NCBI GenBank assembly: GCA_902459845.2
Contig: CABPSV020000304.1
Span: 846-19,648 of the forward strand
DNA from: Hepatocystis sp. ex Piliocolobus tephrosceles
Taxonomy: Eukaryota > Apicomplexa > Aconoidasida > Haemosporida > Plasmodiidae
Direction: 5' to 3'
Length of the DNA stretch: 18,803 bases
Positions 1 to 14,757 of the stretch are shown piece after piece. The notes beneath the pieces were generated by a model, which saw nothing but the letters and a program-made list of their open reading frames with translations, searched no databases and had not been told where the DNA came from. The stretch's first letter is position 1. Every line of letters begins with the position of its first letter. The position numbers and the translations under genes were made by a program.

Positions 1-1414
1 ATTGTAATCATCATCGTCACTATTTAAAAAGTCAAAATAATCTGTACTATTATTATTATTAAAATTTGATCCAGTGTTGGATCGCTTTATTATTTTCATC
101 TCTAGTTCCTTTGTATATGATTTATTATAACTCCATTTATTAAATATTTTATTATTATTATCACTTTTTCGAGTAAGTAAACTAGCAACTGTCAATTGCT
201 TATTTAGTTCTATCTCTTTTTTTACATTTTTTGTTTTATTAATACTATGAATAAGTATTATTGTATTTCTATTTTCACACTGATAAATGTTTTTTAAAAA
301 GGCTTCTATATATGGTATATTTAACTTGTCAAAATTTATAAACATTTTATGTTTACAAGCCAAACTTAATAAATAAATAAGTTTTAATTTTAAATTAGTT
401 AATACAATTTTATTTATACACAAATATTGAATCATGTTTATATTGTGATTAAAATCGTTCATATAGTTTTTCGAATAAGTATAAAATTTGTTATGCATAT
501 TCATTTGATTATTATATACTTCAAAATTTAGAGATAGCAAATGATAGGAATGTTTTAGATATTTTTTTCTATTTTCTCTATATTCCTTAAACAAAAATAT
601 GTTTTCACTTTCTGTATTGTTTAGTGGTAAAAAGGATAAAATGCATAATCGGGATTGTTTGTGGAGGTTAGTGCTAGACTTTTTAGTGCTCTTACTTTTT
701 GACTCTGTCCCCCTTGCCTCTTCTTCATGTCCATTGTCACGTTCCTGCTCATATTCTTGTTCTCTCATTTTATAACCTTTTTGTTTTCCTTTTTTTTTAT
801 TCCTAAACAACTTCTTTAACTTCCATATTTTTTTTTTTATATAATCATATACACATGTTTTATTTATTATCGTTTTTGTTTGTTTTTTTTCTTCTTTATC
901 TTGTTGTTCATTTAGTTCTTTTTTTAAAACATTTATTAAAAATACACACACCATCAGTATAGATATCTGTTCATAAATACTTAAACGCGATTGAAAATAA
1001 TATGAATAATTCAAAAGAAATAAAAGAAATAGAACTTTCGAATAATTATATGAAAGTGATATTTGATATAACAAAATTATATAGTTATCATTTATTGATT
1101 TTCTTTCTTTTATAATATATAAAAATTGTTTTAAACACACATAATGTAATAAAATAAATTTATTTATTTCAAGATATTTTTTCTGGTATGAAAAAACATA
1201 TTTAGTTGACACCGAAACTGATTCATAAATTTTATTTAACATATTTTTTGCATATTCAAATTTATCCCCATTTATTAATTCATCGCAAGTGTCAAATATG
1301 TCAGTATACATATGCGTCTTAAAATTTGTATTATACAAAGCTTTGTAAGAATAAAAATAAAAGTTGTACTTGCAATCTTGTTTAGACTGTACTAACATCT
1401 TTAGTATTGTATAC
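1..1414 (-). CDS. Exon 10 of the giant gene, residues 4529-5000, incomplete
   Basis: The acceptor is AACTTTACAG (AG at 1416-1415). The first G completes the Arg codon left by exon 9, and 471 codons then stay open to base 1, so the stop lies outside the window. Residues 4569-4675 form a run of helices: FDTCDELINGDKFEYAKNML, then LEINKFILLHYVCLKQFLYI, then NYIILLYQISLSYNYSKVLF. Their order and spacing resemble what I remember of the spatacsin C-terminal domain. A charged low-complexity insert (Lys/Glu/Gln/Ser) follows near residues 4693-4770, then more helices. The frame ends in an Asn/Asp-rich stretch at the edge. Confidence 0.88.
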
Positions 1415-1504
1415 CTGTAAAGTTAAAAAGTTATAGCATGTTTTCATAGGTGTGTTCCAAAAAAAAAATAAAAAAACTTATTTATGGATACACACACAAA
1501 AATG

Positions 1505-1554
<50 letters not shown>

Positions 1555-2626
1555 GTCAAAAGGAGTGCCCATGTTGACTTCAACAAATTAGCTACCCTTT
1601 TATTTTCAGCTTTTATTTTTTTGCTGTTTATTTTCAGCTTTTATTTTTTTGCTGTTTATTTTTATTTTTTTTTTTTCTAATGTTAACATACCTGAGAGGG
1701 ACATAATTCACTAATAGATAATTCACTACATGCATAAAAAAAATGTAATATAAATTGGATTTGTTATTTTTTTTTTTATATTTCATATATTTATTATAAT
1801 GTTTTTGCAGAAATGCTTGGGCTTTGCTTATTTGATACTCTTTTATACTTTTGATAAAATTATATAAACAAACAATCGGCTTATCAAAATAGAAAAAATA
1901 AAAAAATCGGTTAAGTAAATTAAATATATTATTTGCTATAAGAAAAAATATTAAAACATAAGTAGTTTCTTCTTTTTTTATTATGTCAAAAAACAAGTTT
2001 AATTTTTTGGTTTTATATTCATTTAAATTTTGAATAAAAGTATAAAAATTTAATTGATTTAGGTCTATTATTTCAAAACGAACTAAAAATATAATATATT
2101 CACTAATTTGTAAAAATAACCATATATTTTTTAACAAAATAAGTAAATGTTCATATGTTTCTTTTTTTTTTTTCAAAAATATTAAAAAGTTTTTACATTC
2201 ATCATACGAACCAAATTTTTTGTTAAAAAATTTTTCACATACATTTAAATTAATAGAACTACTATTTTTATCATCAAGCAGTATGTATAAAAATTTATTA
2301 CACTTTTTTATAAATAAATGTGGATAATTTTTACAATAATAGAACTTAACATATGCAGTTAGATAAATATAAAATTTAGTGTAATAAGGATAGCTATTAA
2401 TAAAATATTGCAACACGTTCTGAATGTTTATATGATCATAATTGTTGTATATGATTTGATATAATAACTCCAATGGTGTCTTGTTACAATATTTGTCACA
2501 TTTTTCGATGTTGAAACAATATTTTTTCTTTATAAATACCTTTTTTATTTTATTTAACATTGCGAGTGGTGAACTGTTGCGTTCACTGTTACTGATCATA
2601 TTGCAGTGATTACCACTACCACTTTC

Positions 2627-2689
<63 letters not shown>

Positions 2690-5600
2690 GCTACTACTAC
2701 TACTACTACTACTACCACTACCACTACCACTACTAGTTTCCACATCTAACCACTCACACCCATTAGTGATACCTCCTGAATACGAATGTTTCATTCTTTG
2801 TTGAAAACCCATTATTTTATCAAGGTTATTTTTAACATGAGTCAAAAAAGTTATTATATGCTTTTTCGTATATTTATTTTGTGTGTACAAATTTATTATA
2901 TCTTGGCATGTTTTTATATCAATTTTTTTATCAATACATTCATAAAAAAATATAAAGATATCATTTTTTTTGCTTAAAATGTGTAATAATGTTAATGGCT
3001 GATGTATATTATTAATTTTACAATACAATGAAATAATATTTAAAAAGTCATTAAAGTATTTTTTTTTTTTTTTTTTTTTTTTTTCTTTTATCCTATATTG
3101 TATAGACTTTTCTAACAAAATTAAAATAAAAAATTGTACTCTATTTTCTTTCGATATATGATAATCAATCCTATCAACGCTTGTTGTATTTTTCCGTTGT
3201 TTATCTGTTACAACAGGCGCAAATGTGTTCAAACGTTCATCAGTGGATGAACACTGCCCATTACTAGTTGTTCTAGTAGCACTACTACCATGCTCATGTA
3301 AAGTCAAATTTATATTCTCTTTTAATAACTGTAAAAATAATTTTATCACTACTAATTCGATAATATTTTTATTAAACAAGTCATATATGTTTATATGGGA
3401 CATATTAAAATGTTCATAAATCAAATTTTTATTTTTTTTATAATAATTGGGAATACAGAAGTTGTCCATGTTAAAAAAAGAAAAACATTTTTTTAACCAC
3501 TTTTCAAAAAATACTTTTTTTTTATAATTTTTTTTAAAATAATAATATATACATTTCATAGAAAGTACCTGCATTTTCAACTTTTCTGTATTCACATTAC
3601 ACAAATCCATAAAACAAAAAATAGAACATAATATATTATTGTTCCTAAAATAAAATATACTTAACTCTAGACACATTTCATTAATCACGTTTTTTAACTT
3701 GTTATTTATGTATAGTGGCATTTCAACATTATTACTGATAATATAATCATTTAATAAACGGATGTTATATTTATTAATATAAAAATAAGATTCTGCTTCA
3801 TTTGGTTCTTCAGTTGAACTTTTTGTATCATTCGAACCGTTGTAAATGTAATTATAAAAAACATAGTTAAGTGTTAAAATGTGATACGCTATTAATGGTT
3901 GACAGTTAAGTAAAAAATACTTTATGTTAAAGTATCGTATAAAATAAAAATTATTTTTGTTTATGATCCTATTATGCTCTGTCTTTAAGCAAAACGGGTT
4001 GTCATTATTTTTATTAGTACTATCACACGTTCCTGCAACATTAGGAATCGCTTTAGTTACATTAATGTTGGTAGTTACTACTTTTGTAACATTCGTAGTA
4101 ATCTCACTTCCCATATTTCTACCATTTTTTTTTGTTTGAAATTTCGATTTATTTAGTAACACATACGACATATAATCGTCCTTTTTCATATACTCACGTA
4201 AGTAAGAACAATAAAAAATATTCTGTTTGTAAAACTTGTTATGTTCGTAAAACTTGTTATGTTCGTCAAACTTGTTATGTTTGTAAAACTTGTTATGTTC
4301 GTAAAACTTGTTATGTTCGTCAAACTTGTTATGTTCGTAAAACTTGTTATGTTCGTCAAACTTGTTATGTTCGTCAAACTTGTTATGTTCGTAAAACTTG
4401 TTATGTTCGTAAAACTTGTTATGTTCGTCAAACTTGTTATGTTCGTCAAACTTGTTATGTTCGTCAAACTTGTTATGTTCGTCAAACTTGTTATGTTCGT
4501 CAAACTTGTTTGATATGTTGTTCTTTTCGGAAGCAGTATTATCACGAAAAAACGAATTACATAAAATAGATGATTTGGGTTTTATTTGTTGTATACCTTT
4601 ATTACATATTTTGCGACATTTTGATTTATTCTTCTTAACATATACCATTTGTTCATTCGGCTGATTAAACAATCGCTCAAAAATTGAAATTGGAACAAAA
4701 TATTTTTTAAAAAAAATTGTATCTGCTGTTTTTTCTAACAATAATTTTAATGATAGATCTTTGTTAAATGTAAAAGAATCAAAACAATGATCAAATTTTA
4801 GCTCACAATTATATTGGATACTTTTTTTTTTATATTTACTTTTGTAATTGTCACATTTTTCATCTTCAGCTATTTTTTGTACCAAATTAAAATTTGCATT
4901 TGTCATATTATCATTATATTTATCTTCATTTATTTTTTTTATTATCCATAAATTTTCTAAACAATAATTATATTCATATATGTTTGAATGCTGTTTAGAA
5001 TATATATTTTTTTTTTCCTTTCCGTTTGCAGAAAACCTATCCGTTGTTTCTTTATCATATCCAGTATTACTATTATCAAATTTATACCCTTTCGATGCTA
5101 TATTAAAATAATTTTCCTTATATTTTTTTAAATTATTTATACTTACTTCGAAATAATTGTTGTATAACCTTTTTTCTTGTTCTAACTTTTTTTTTATTTT
5201 TTTTTTTAAATTGTTTTTACAAGAAAAATAAGCCTCATATATAGACGGCATAAAACATTTAGTTAACTTTTTAAAATAATATATATTTATATACAATGGA
5301 TTACCCACCTTATTTTTTTCAAAGTCAAATATATCCATATTGACAAACACAAATAAGCATAAAAATAATTTCACATTTAAAAAGCTTAAAAGATAAAGTG
5401 ATGTATATTTTATATTATGTGTATCTTTTTTTAAAAATGTGTTACATATATTTTCTATTTTCTCAACCATATCATTGTGTTTGTTTGAGTAAATTTCATT
5501 TTTTTTTTTATTTATTTTTTCTTTCACTTGATTTGGGTTAGTATTATATATACCACCTTCCCATAATATATTATATGAATTACTTTTCACACATTTTGTT

Positions 5601-8600
5601 AGTTTTTGTTTAAATATAACTGCACTGTTATATAACGCTAACGGTACTAGACTGTTAGGTACTTGAGAATATATGTAACAATGGCAATATAACAATTCTG
5701 AATCTGACAGATTGTCATTATTGCTTTTTCGATTGCTACTGCTTTTGGTTATTTTTTTGGTATTTCCAAAAAAAGAACCCACGGTTCCTCCGTTTTTATA
5801 TCCCTGTTCTATATAATAGTTACAATTCTCTAAGTGGTAAAATATATTAGTATTTTTTATTATAAAAAAATACATAGCATTCCAACTATGGTTTGCTAAA
5901 AAGTAATTCAATATATAAATATGCAAAAAATTTATTTTATTAGAATCTATATATTTTTTATTATATTTCATAAAACAATCAGAGTTTCCATTTAGATTAT
6001 TTATTTGAAATTTGTTAATTATATTTACGTAAGATAAATAATTAAAGCATAAAAAATTTCTGCTTAATTTTATCATCATATTGTAATAAACCCTTTGTTT
6101 ATAATTTAAACTATTATTCATTATTTTTTTATTACATATGTTTCGTACATATAAGGGGATATATATTTGACTGCTTTTTTTTCTTTTTAAACATTTTTTT
6201 TTTTTTTTTTTTTTTTTTTTTCCATTTTTAATCCTCTGCAAATTACAATAATCGTTGTCTGACATATGTACAAATGATATTTTATACAAAAAGTCGAAGT
6301 TATTAATAAAAATACCATGGTATTCTAACATAAATATAACATAATCATACATGTACCAAGTACACTTTTCTTTCAAATTCTTTTCGATATAGTTTATAAT
6401 TTGTAAAAAATTAGATTCACGTTCTTGTTCATATGGGTCTAAACAGTATTTCCTTACATTTTTTTTCATTTTATTATAATCATTATTATAACCATCATTA
6501 TAATCATTATTATAACCATCATTATAATCATTATTATAACCATTATTATAACCATTATTATTTGCTTTAGTTACATTTAGTTGATCATTTCTTTTTTCAA
6601 ATTCGTTAGTATGCTCAGATAAAATTAACTTCTGGTTTTTGCGTTCATTTGTCTGTTTTGTTTCTTGAGTTTTAATTTTAATGACATCATAAAAATTATA
6701 CTCTATCGATTTATGTAATGTACTAAAAAAATCAATACTAAAATATTTGAGTGTTAATAAAATTATAAACACTCCTGAAAAATTATTATTATCTATATAA
6801 TATTCTAATAGATATAAAAAAAAATGAAAATTGTATGAATTTATATTAATAATTTTTATTAATTCGTAAAACAAATTTTTTATTTTTATTGTTTGTTTTT
6901 TACTATTACAATTTTCTAAATAGATATGTCGATAAAATGGAATTCGTGTTGTATTTGAGTGTGTACATAAGTTATTTCTTTTGTGGTCGTTTATACTGGT
7001 ACTACTGTCGTTGTTACTGTCGTTACTGTCATTGTTATTGTCGTTACTGTCATTGTTATTGTCGTTTATACTGGTACTACCGTTGTTGTTATTGTCTTTG
7101 TTACTGTCGTTACTACTACCACTGCTACTACCCATTTTATATAACCTCTCCTTATTTGTTTTATCCCTTTCATTTATAACCACAACGTCATAACTATTTC
7201 CATTTTTGTCAGTCTCAACATTCAACATGTAGTTACTATTCGATTCATTTCTTATTTTGTTACTATGACTTAGGTTGCTAAACTTAACACTACTTTTTGT
7301 ACGTATCTTTTTGTGTATATTATTTCCATTTTTTAAACTTTTCTGAATAAAATAGTTCATAACAAAATACACAAAATTTATACCCTTATTTTCCAAAACA
7401 ATTTTAATTATAGTAGATTCATCCATTGTATGTAACATTTTTAAAGAACAACATAAATAAGATCCGTTATTATACGTTTCTGAAAAATTTAAACAACAGC
7501 TATATTTGCTGTTATGGTGTATATATGGATGTATTTTTTTAGATACGTACAATCGTTCATAATTTTTTTTTTTTTCCATTTTTTGTTTGATTTTACTTTT
7601 AATTGTATATCTATTTTTATATTTCCATTTTTGACAATATAATAACCTATTTTTTAATACTGATCTTGTGTTAGATAAGCATATATTATTATTATTACTA
7701 CTTTTGTCAATTTTTCTATTTTTTTTGGTTTGCAATTTTAATATAAAAATGTTATTAACATAAGGACATTGTATGTTTCTATTATCACTAGTTGAATTTT
7801 TATCATCTTTATAAATCACCTCCGAAATTTTTTCAATAAGTTGATTATTATGTAAAACAAAATTGTCAACACTGTCTACATTACTATAATTATACTCTAT
7901 ACGTGATTTACTTATATCTTTTTTTACTTTTTTTATTTTTTTTACGTTTTTGTTATTTTCTTTTTTATAACAGCATAAACAATAACATTCTTTATCATAA
8001 TTAAAGAAGTCAAAATGGTAATACGCATTTTTACTTCCTTTAGTTTTTCCTGTTACCTTATTTAACCCAATTAGCTCACATCTTCCTTTTTTCACTTCTC
8101 TTACTATCGCATTCATTTTTGCACATGTATCTAAACCATTGTTCATTATGTTTATTTTCTTTTTTTCTTTAATAATGTTACTATTAAAATTTTTATAACT
8201 GACAAACAAAACATCATCTACCTCTTCTCCTTTAAGTTTAAGCCAATTTTTGGCCATATGATATGTAACCACATTGTTATTAGTTCTTTTATTTGCATAA
8301 AAACAATTTGTAAATCGGTTATTGTTATATTTATCTGCATTGGATTCACCCCTATGTAAATTCATGTTATTCTTCAATACATTATTACACTCTGTTTTGT
8401 TATATGTTAAATTATTATGTTCCGACTTATATTCGTTTTTTAAAATTTCAAAATCACTGGTGCTAGTAGTATGTCTCATATTCAATCTGTTTACCATTAA
8501 CAATTGTGCATGTATTGTTTGTATGTTTTTAAAACCAATACTAGTTTTCCCAATATTTTGGTTACATATATTTTCGAATTGTTTTTTATAGAATTCTGTA

Positions 8601-11600
8601 GTTCCATGCATGTACACTTTGGACCATGTATCTAACGTGTTGTCCCTTAACAAAGATTTACTATTTTGTTTATAACGACTATTTGTACGTTTTTGTGTCC
8701 TTGTACAAACAAATTTGTTCTTAAATTTGTAACCACTTAGTTTATCATAAAAAAACACCATAGAAAACTTTTTGTTAATTTTTTTTACTTTTTTACTTAT
8801 TCTAAAATAATAACATTCTTTTATGCCTTCTTCTACTACCTTAACGATCTTTTTTTTATTTTTATCAAAATTCATTTTTTTTTGCCGAATCAATGTTTTA
8901 AAGTATATTTGCTGTCTTAACAACTTTACTTTTTTCTTCTTCATTTTTCGACTATCATTTTTATTATAAACTTGATAAAAACAAAAAAAATTTGGTAATA
9001 GAAAAGACATGACTATAAACATAAAAGTAGGATTAAAATTGTTATATAAATCAAAAGTGTTTTGAAAAGATTGATTATTTTTTCCTATCAAATAATTAAA
9101 AACATTTAATACATTTTTTTCTTTGTATATAATATCATACAAATAACAAAAACCATAATATTTAATTTTATTTGTCTTTATTAATTTATTTATAATGCTG
9201 TTTGTCGGATCACAACTGAACACACTTCTGTTCAAAATATAATTTGTGTAACTACTATTATGTTCTGTTATATAAGAACTATTTTTATAAAAATTTTCTA
9301 AAATGGAAATAAATTTAATTGCTTTTTTTTCATCAGGATTAAATGTGTAATTATTTTGCAACAAAAATAATATTAAATTATGTCTAATATATTTTTTCAA
9401 AGTATTAAATGCTACCATTTTAAAAAATTTTAAAACATCAACACATAATAGTTTTAATATATATATACATATACTTAAATATTTTTCTATATTATTACAA
9501 CATAATCTATATATTATAGTACTATAATAATTAATTAGTATAGTATGTGGATTCATATGTATAAAAAGAAATGGTATATCAGAATTGTGTATTAATCTTT
9601 TTATAACATTCGTTTTAAAAACTCTACATAGTTTTATATTTTCTTTTTTATCTTTTATAATCATTTTATATATTAAAAGTAATATATTAACTACATCCGT
9701 TTTTAACATACTTTTCGTTTTGTAAGAAAAATTAAATGCGGAATATATATTTTTTACACCCATTTCCATTTCTTTCTCAAGTAATATAAATTTATTAGTT
9801 AACATTTTTTGCATAAAATAAAATTTTTTTATAATTGTTTTTAGCTTATTTATATATTCATAATTTATAAATTCGGTACGACGGTTCTTTTGTGTCTTAT
9901 TCGAATCAAACGAATTAATGTTGACAGGTTGATGGTTACTTGTTAATCGTCTTTCTCCTTTCAATGGATTTGGACTATCCTTTAAAACTTTACTATTCTG
10001 CAGTACAATCGTTTTATCATTATAAACATAATTTTTATACACACTTTTAGTACCAATAGAATGCTCCTTATTTAACAATTTGTTCGTATGTGATTTGCAA
10101 ATTATTCCACAAGTGTTATGATTATCTGCAACACGATGAGTACTAACACAACTGCCAATCTCGTTACTTTTGTTTTTATTACTTATAAAAAAAAAATCAT
10201 CATTAGAATATTTATTAAATAAATATGTTAAAAAACTTTTAACTTCTGAATTATTCTGTTTATTATTCATGTTAAAAATATCATAATCATTTATAATTGT
10301 ATTTAAAACTTTCTTAAAAATTGTGTTGAACTCTTTTTTTGAATATACATTCGATTCCTTCCTGTTTTTTGCTACACCATTTTTATTATATGTTGTTTCG
10401 ATATATTTATAGCTGGCCTTATTTTTGTCAGTAACAAACGCAGAGTACTCTTTTGCTAATTTGTTTCTACCTTTTATTAAAAAGGTATGTAAAATATGAT
10501 AATTAAAATATAAAAATACAAAATTAAAAAAAAATTCATATTTTTTTGTGTATATATAATAAATTACTGTATTTAGATCATTTGTATTAACCATGTCATA
10601 AACAATCTCATTAAAGCTGTGTTTAGTTGTTAAAAATTTGTTACGTTCTGCTATTTCTTTATAATAAGCATCCTTCATATACACATATGATAACTCTTTT
10701 TTTATATTTTTTGTTATTATAAAACTGTAACATAAAATTAAAAAGAAAAATTTCAGATTATATTCATTAATAGATTGATTAGCAAAATAGTTTGTGTTTT
10801 CTTTCATCAACGTGAAACTGTCTATGTTATTGTTACTGATGCTACTATTATTGTGTTTGCTACTACTATCAAACTTTATGTTATTTTCGTTGTGATGTAT
10901 GCCTTTATTACCATTTCCATAACAAATGTTAATATTTTTATTACCATTAGGATATACATTTTCAACACTCACAACACTAATATCATGATAAGTATTCGAA
11001 GTATTCTTTTCATTGATTTTTATTTCATCCATAAATAATACATCTGACACTCGTTTGATTAAAATAGAAATTGGGTTCATTTGGTTCTTATGCATATACA
11101 TATATGCATAAAAATAATTGTTATTACCAAATAAATTGAAATTTGTCACTGGTGTTATTTTGTTGTTAAAATAATTTTTTTTTTTTAATATATTATTTTT
11201 TTTTTTATTTTTTAAACAATACATTACTTCTTTGTAACTGTCTATAATATATTCCTCCCCTATATCGTTTTCATTATTATTACCAGTATTAAACAACATA
11301 CGATAATAATATTTGAAAAATAGTTCACTCAGGTTATTAGCTGGTGTTTCTTTTACATACAATAATAACTGTGACATAATATCATACATTTTAAATGTAT
11401 TTATATAAACATTATGAAATAAGTTAGATTCGAATTGTTTATTATTATAACATAAGTTGTTACTATTATAAACATCATAATTTATATGATCCCTTGTAAG
11501 ATCCCTTGTAAGATCCCTTGTAAGATCCCTTGTATAATCCTTTGTATAATCCTTTGGATGATCTCTTGTATATACCACATCTGTTGCATCACAAACAAAA

Positions 11601-14514
11601 GACTCTTCCGATTCAGTAACCAACTTACTCACATTTCTTTTTCTTTTTTTTTTTAATTTAGTGGAATAGTTACTAACTAAAATATTCATGATTATTTTTA
11701 TAAAATATACATATTTATTCATCTCTAAAAATATTTTATCATATTTTTTTTTTTTGGTACTTTTTTTTGTATAACAGTCAATAAAAAATAAAATATATTC
11801 TAGTGCAATTCCACATATTTCGATACTATATTTCTTATTTTTAAATATATTACAATAATTAACAAAACAAAAGTTTTCAAAATTATAAATTTCAAATATA
11901 TCAATCAAAATATTTTTTATATCATTATTATATTTATTTACTTCGAAATATTTGTCATTTATATTTATACAAAGGTTTTTTTTTTTTTTTTTTTTTTCAG
12001 TTGATAATAAATTACTTTTTTTTTGGATTGTTCTTATCATTGGCAGTCCTTTTGCTTCACTCTTATAACTTTGTGATATTTTTTTCGTTTCATTGAAATA
12101 GTTTGAATTAACTATAGAGATCTTTCGCTTAGTTTCGTTTACTCCGTTCGTTATACCCCTTCTACCCATTTCGCCTGTTCTACCCAGTTCGCCCGTTCTA
12201 CCCATTTCGCCCGTTCTACCCATTTCGACCGTTCTACCCATTTCTACCGTTCTACCCATTTCGCTTGTTCTAGTTATTTCACCTGCTTCTATGTCCCGAT
12301 TTTTTCCAACCGATATATCAAAAGTATTACTATAATTACCAACATTCCCTTTTATATTTTTTTCTCCACCCCTATCAGTGCTTTTTTTTTGACCAAAACC
12401 ATAAGCAATACTCACATTTTCTTTCAATTGTTTATATTTTAAAACAGTTTGTTCATTTTTACTGATACCTTTTTTATTTGTTTTTTCTAAATTATTACTA
12501 TTTAAAATATAACTATGTATTGAAGTTTTGTTTTTGCTTTTTTCCGTATTGTTTAAGTCCTGCATTTGTAACTTTTCTATACCGTGTCTTTTTCTATAAA
12601 CATAATTATCATATAGTGTAGTAACATTTCCATATTTGTCAACATTTTTAATGCTATAATATTTATTTGCAATAATGTGTACTATATCAAAGACGTTTTT
12701 TAAAGTTATAGCAAAATATATTTTTATAAATTCTTTTTTTTGTTTTATATCTTTTATAAAATTGCGTGTTTGCCTTTTGTACTGGTTTAACCATATATGA
12801 TTAATAAAACTAAAATAATCAATAAAATAAAAAAAAATTATTTTTATATTAAAATTGTTATAAATGTAATGAAATAAGATTCTACATAATAATAACATTT
12901 CTTTAAATTTTAACAATTGTAAACTTTTTTTAATTAAATAAATATCTTTATTTATAAACCCGTTATATATCATAATAAAGTAATAATATTGTTTTTTAAA
13001 TTTATTGAATTTTAATATATTTTTACCTATTTCTTGAGTAGTTTTATTATCATATGCCTTTGTTATACTAATTAATGTGTCTATACCACTTTCGAATATC
13101 AACTTACACAATACAGTATTTACATTACACATAATATGTGATTTATTATTAACATATAAATAAGCACAATTTTTTAAAATAAATAAAAAATCCATTTTTT
13201 TATTTTCTTTTAAAACAATTATGAAACTTTTATTTTTATTTTTTATTAACAAAAAATATTCAATAAAAATATATTCTTTACATATATCTATCTTTATATA
13301 GTTTACTTTTTTGTTATATATATAAAGTTTATTTCTATTTTTTTTAATTTTTCTTTTATCCAACATTTCATTTCTTATATAATCGTTTTGAAAAAATTTA
13401 ATTAAAAATAATTTTTTTATATTTTTAAAATTATTATACATATAAATATGTTGTATATATGGAGGTAAAATTGTATTAAGTTTATCTACTGATTTTTGCA
13501 AATCCGTATTTTCTATCTTATTACATTTAAATAAATTCTTATATGTGTTATTAAATGAGTTTCTGTTTATATTGTTGTTTTCGTATTCGTTGTTGTATGT
13601 ATAAGTAGTTACATTTTTGCAATTACTACTGTTACTACCACCATCACTACTACTATTGCCACTACTACCGCCATCAATACTACTACTGCTGGTGATTATT
13701 TGGGTGGAAACTCCTTCCCTTTTTTCTAACCCACGTTTATTTTTTATTCCCTCTTCCAGTTCTTTCTTGTAATAATCTACGTCATGAAAATACTCACTGG
13801 TACTTATTGGTTTCTCATCATATGAGTCATAAAATTTAAGAGTAGCATATTTGTAGCTGCTGTTGTAGTGATTACTACTACTACTACTACTACTACTACG
13901 GCTACTACTACTACTACTACTACTACGACTACTACTGTTATTACTACAATGTTCATTAGTTGTATATAAATATAACAAGTAATAATTATTTTTATAGTTT
14001 TTATTTTTTTCATAAAACGAACCAAAACTATAACCCCTTTGGTATATGTTATCTCCTCCTATATTTGAAATACTTATTTTATTTATTTTATTAATTAAAT
14101 ATCTATATTTGGAATGTTCTATATATTCATAGTTCTTTATGTTTATGTTAAACTTATTGTTTCTATTACAAGTTTTACTTATGTATATTTTTTGAATAGT
14201 TAAATTAAAATAATCAGGAAAATAAGATCGAAAGGATAATTTTATTTTATCTTTACCATTATCAACACAAATAATATCTTTTTCCTCATTTTGCGCTTGT
14301 AATTCTTCATTTTTTTTACTTATATTTATATATGTATAATATTTTTCTTTACTATGTAAAGAATATAGCTGAACATTTTTTATTTTTACAACATTATCTG
14401 AATTTTTTTTTTTTTTGTGCACTACTTTGTAATCGCAATATCTATAAAATATAAAATGCGAAAATAAAAAAAATAAAATTTCAAAATAAACAATACTATA
14501 ACACGAATAAAGCG

Positions 14515-14549
<35 letters not shown>

Positions 14550-14722
14550 GTGGGTATATACTATGTTCTCATTTTTTTTTTTTTTTTTTTGTACATCTAA
14601 TATTTTTTTCTTCTTTTTCACTTACATTTTCAAATCAAAAAACCAAACTTGGTTGCGAAAATCAATTAGCAACACTTTTGACGAATCATGGTTAACTTCA
14701 AAATTGGTAAAGAACGTGAGTA

Positions 14723-14757
<35 letters not shown>

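Larger units (their letters stand above)
1415..1691 (-). other. Intron 9 (277 bp, phase 2)
   Basis: GTATGT donor at 1691-1686 and TTTACAG acceptor ending at 1415, with stops in the read-through frame, the first at 1636-1634. It contains a 22-copy AT array and an exact 28-bp tandem duplication. Splicing here joins two long open frames in phase, which is the main evidence that the intron is real. Confidence 0.88.

Noticed and set aside
4132..4569. Open frames on the plus strand, and an alternate minus frame, across the hexapeptide array
   Set aside because: They arise because the 18-bp unit is a multiple of three and lacks stops in several frames. Their products are pure repeat and lie antisense to or out of frame with a well supported exon.
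14542..14727. Plus-strand frame with protein-like tail, and an ATG at 14689 followed by a GTGAGT donor-like site
   Set aside because: This is the antisense of exon 8. The minus-strand reading has strong splice signals and matching phase on both sides; the plus-strand reading has no partner exon.
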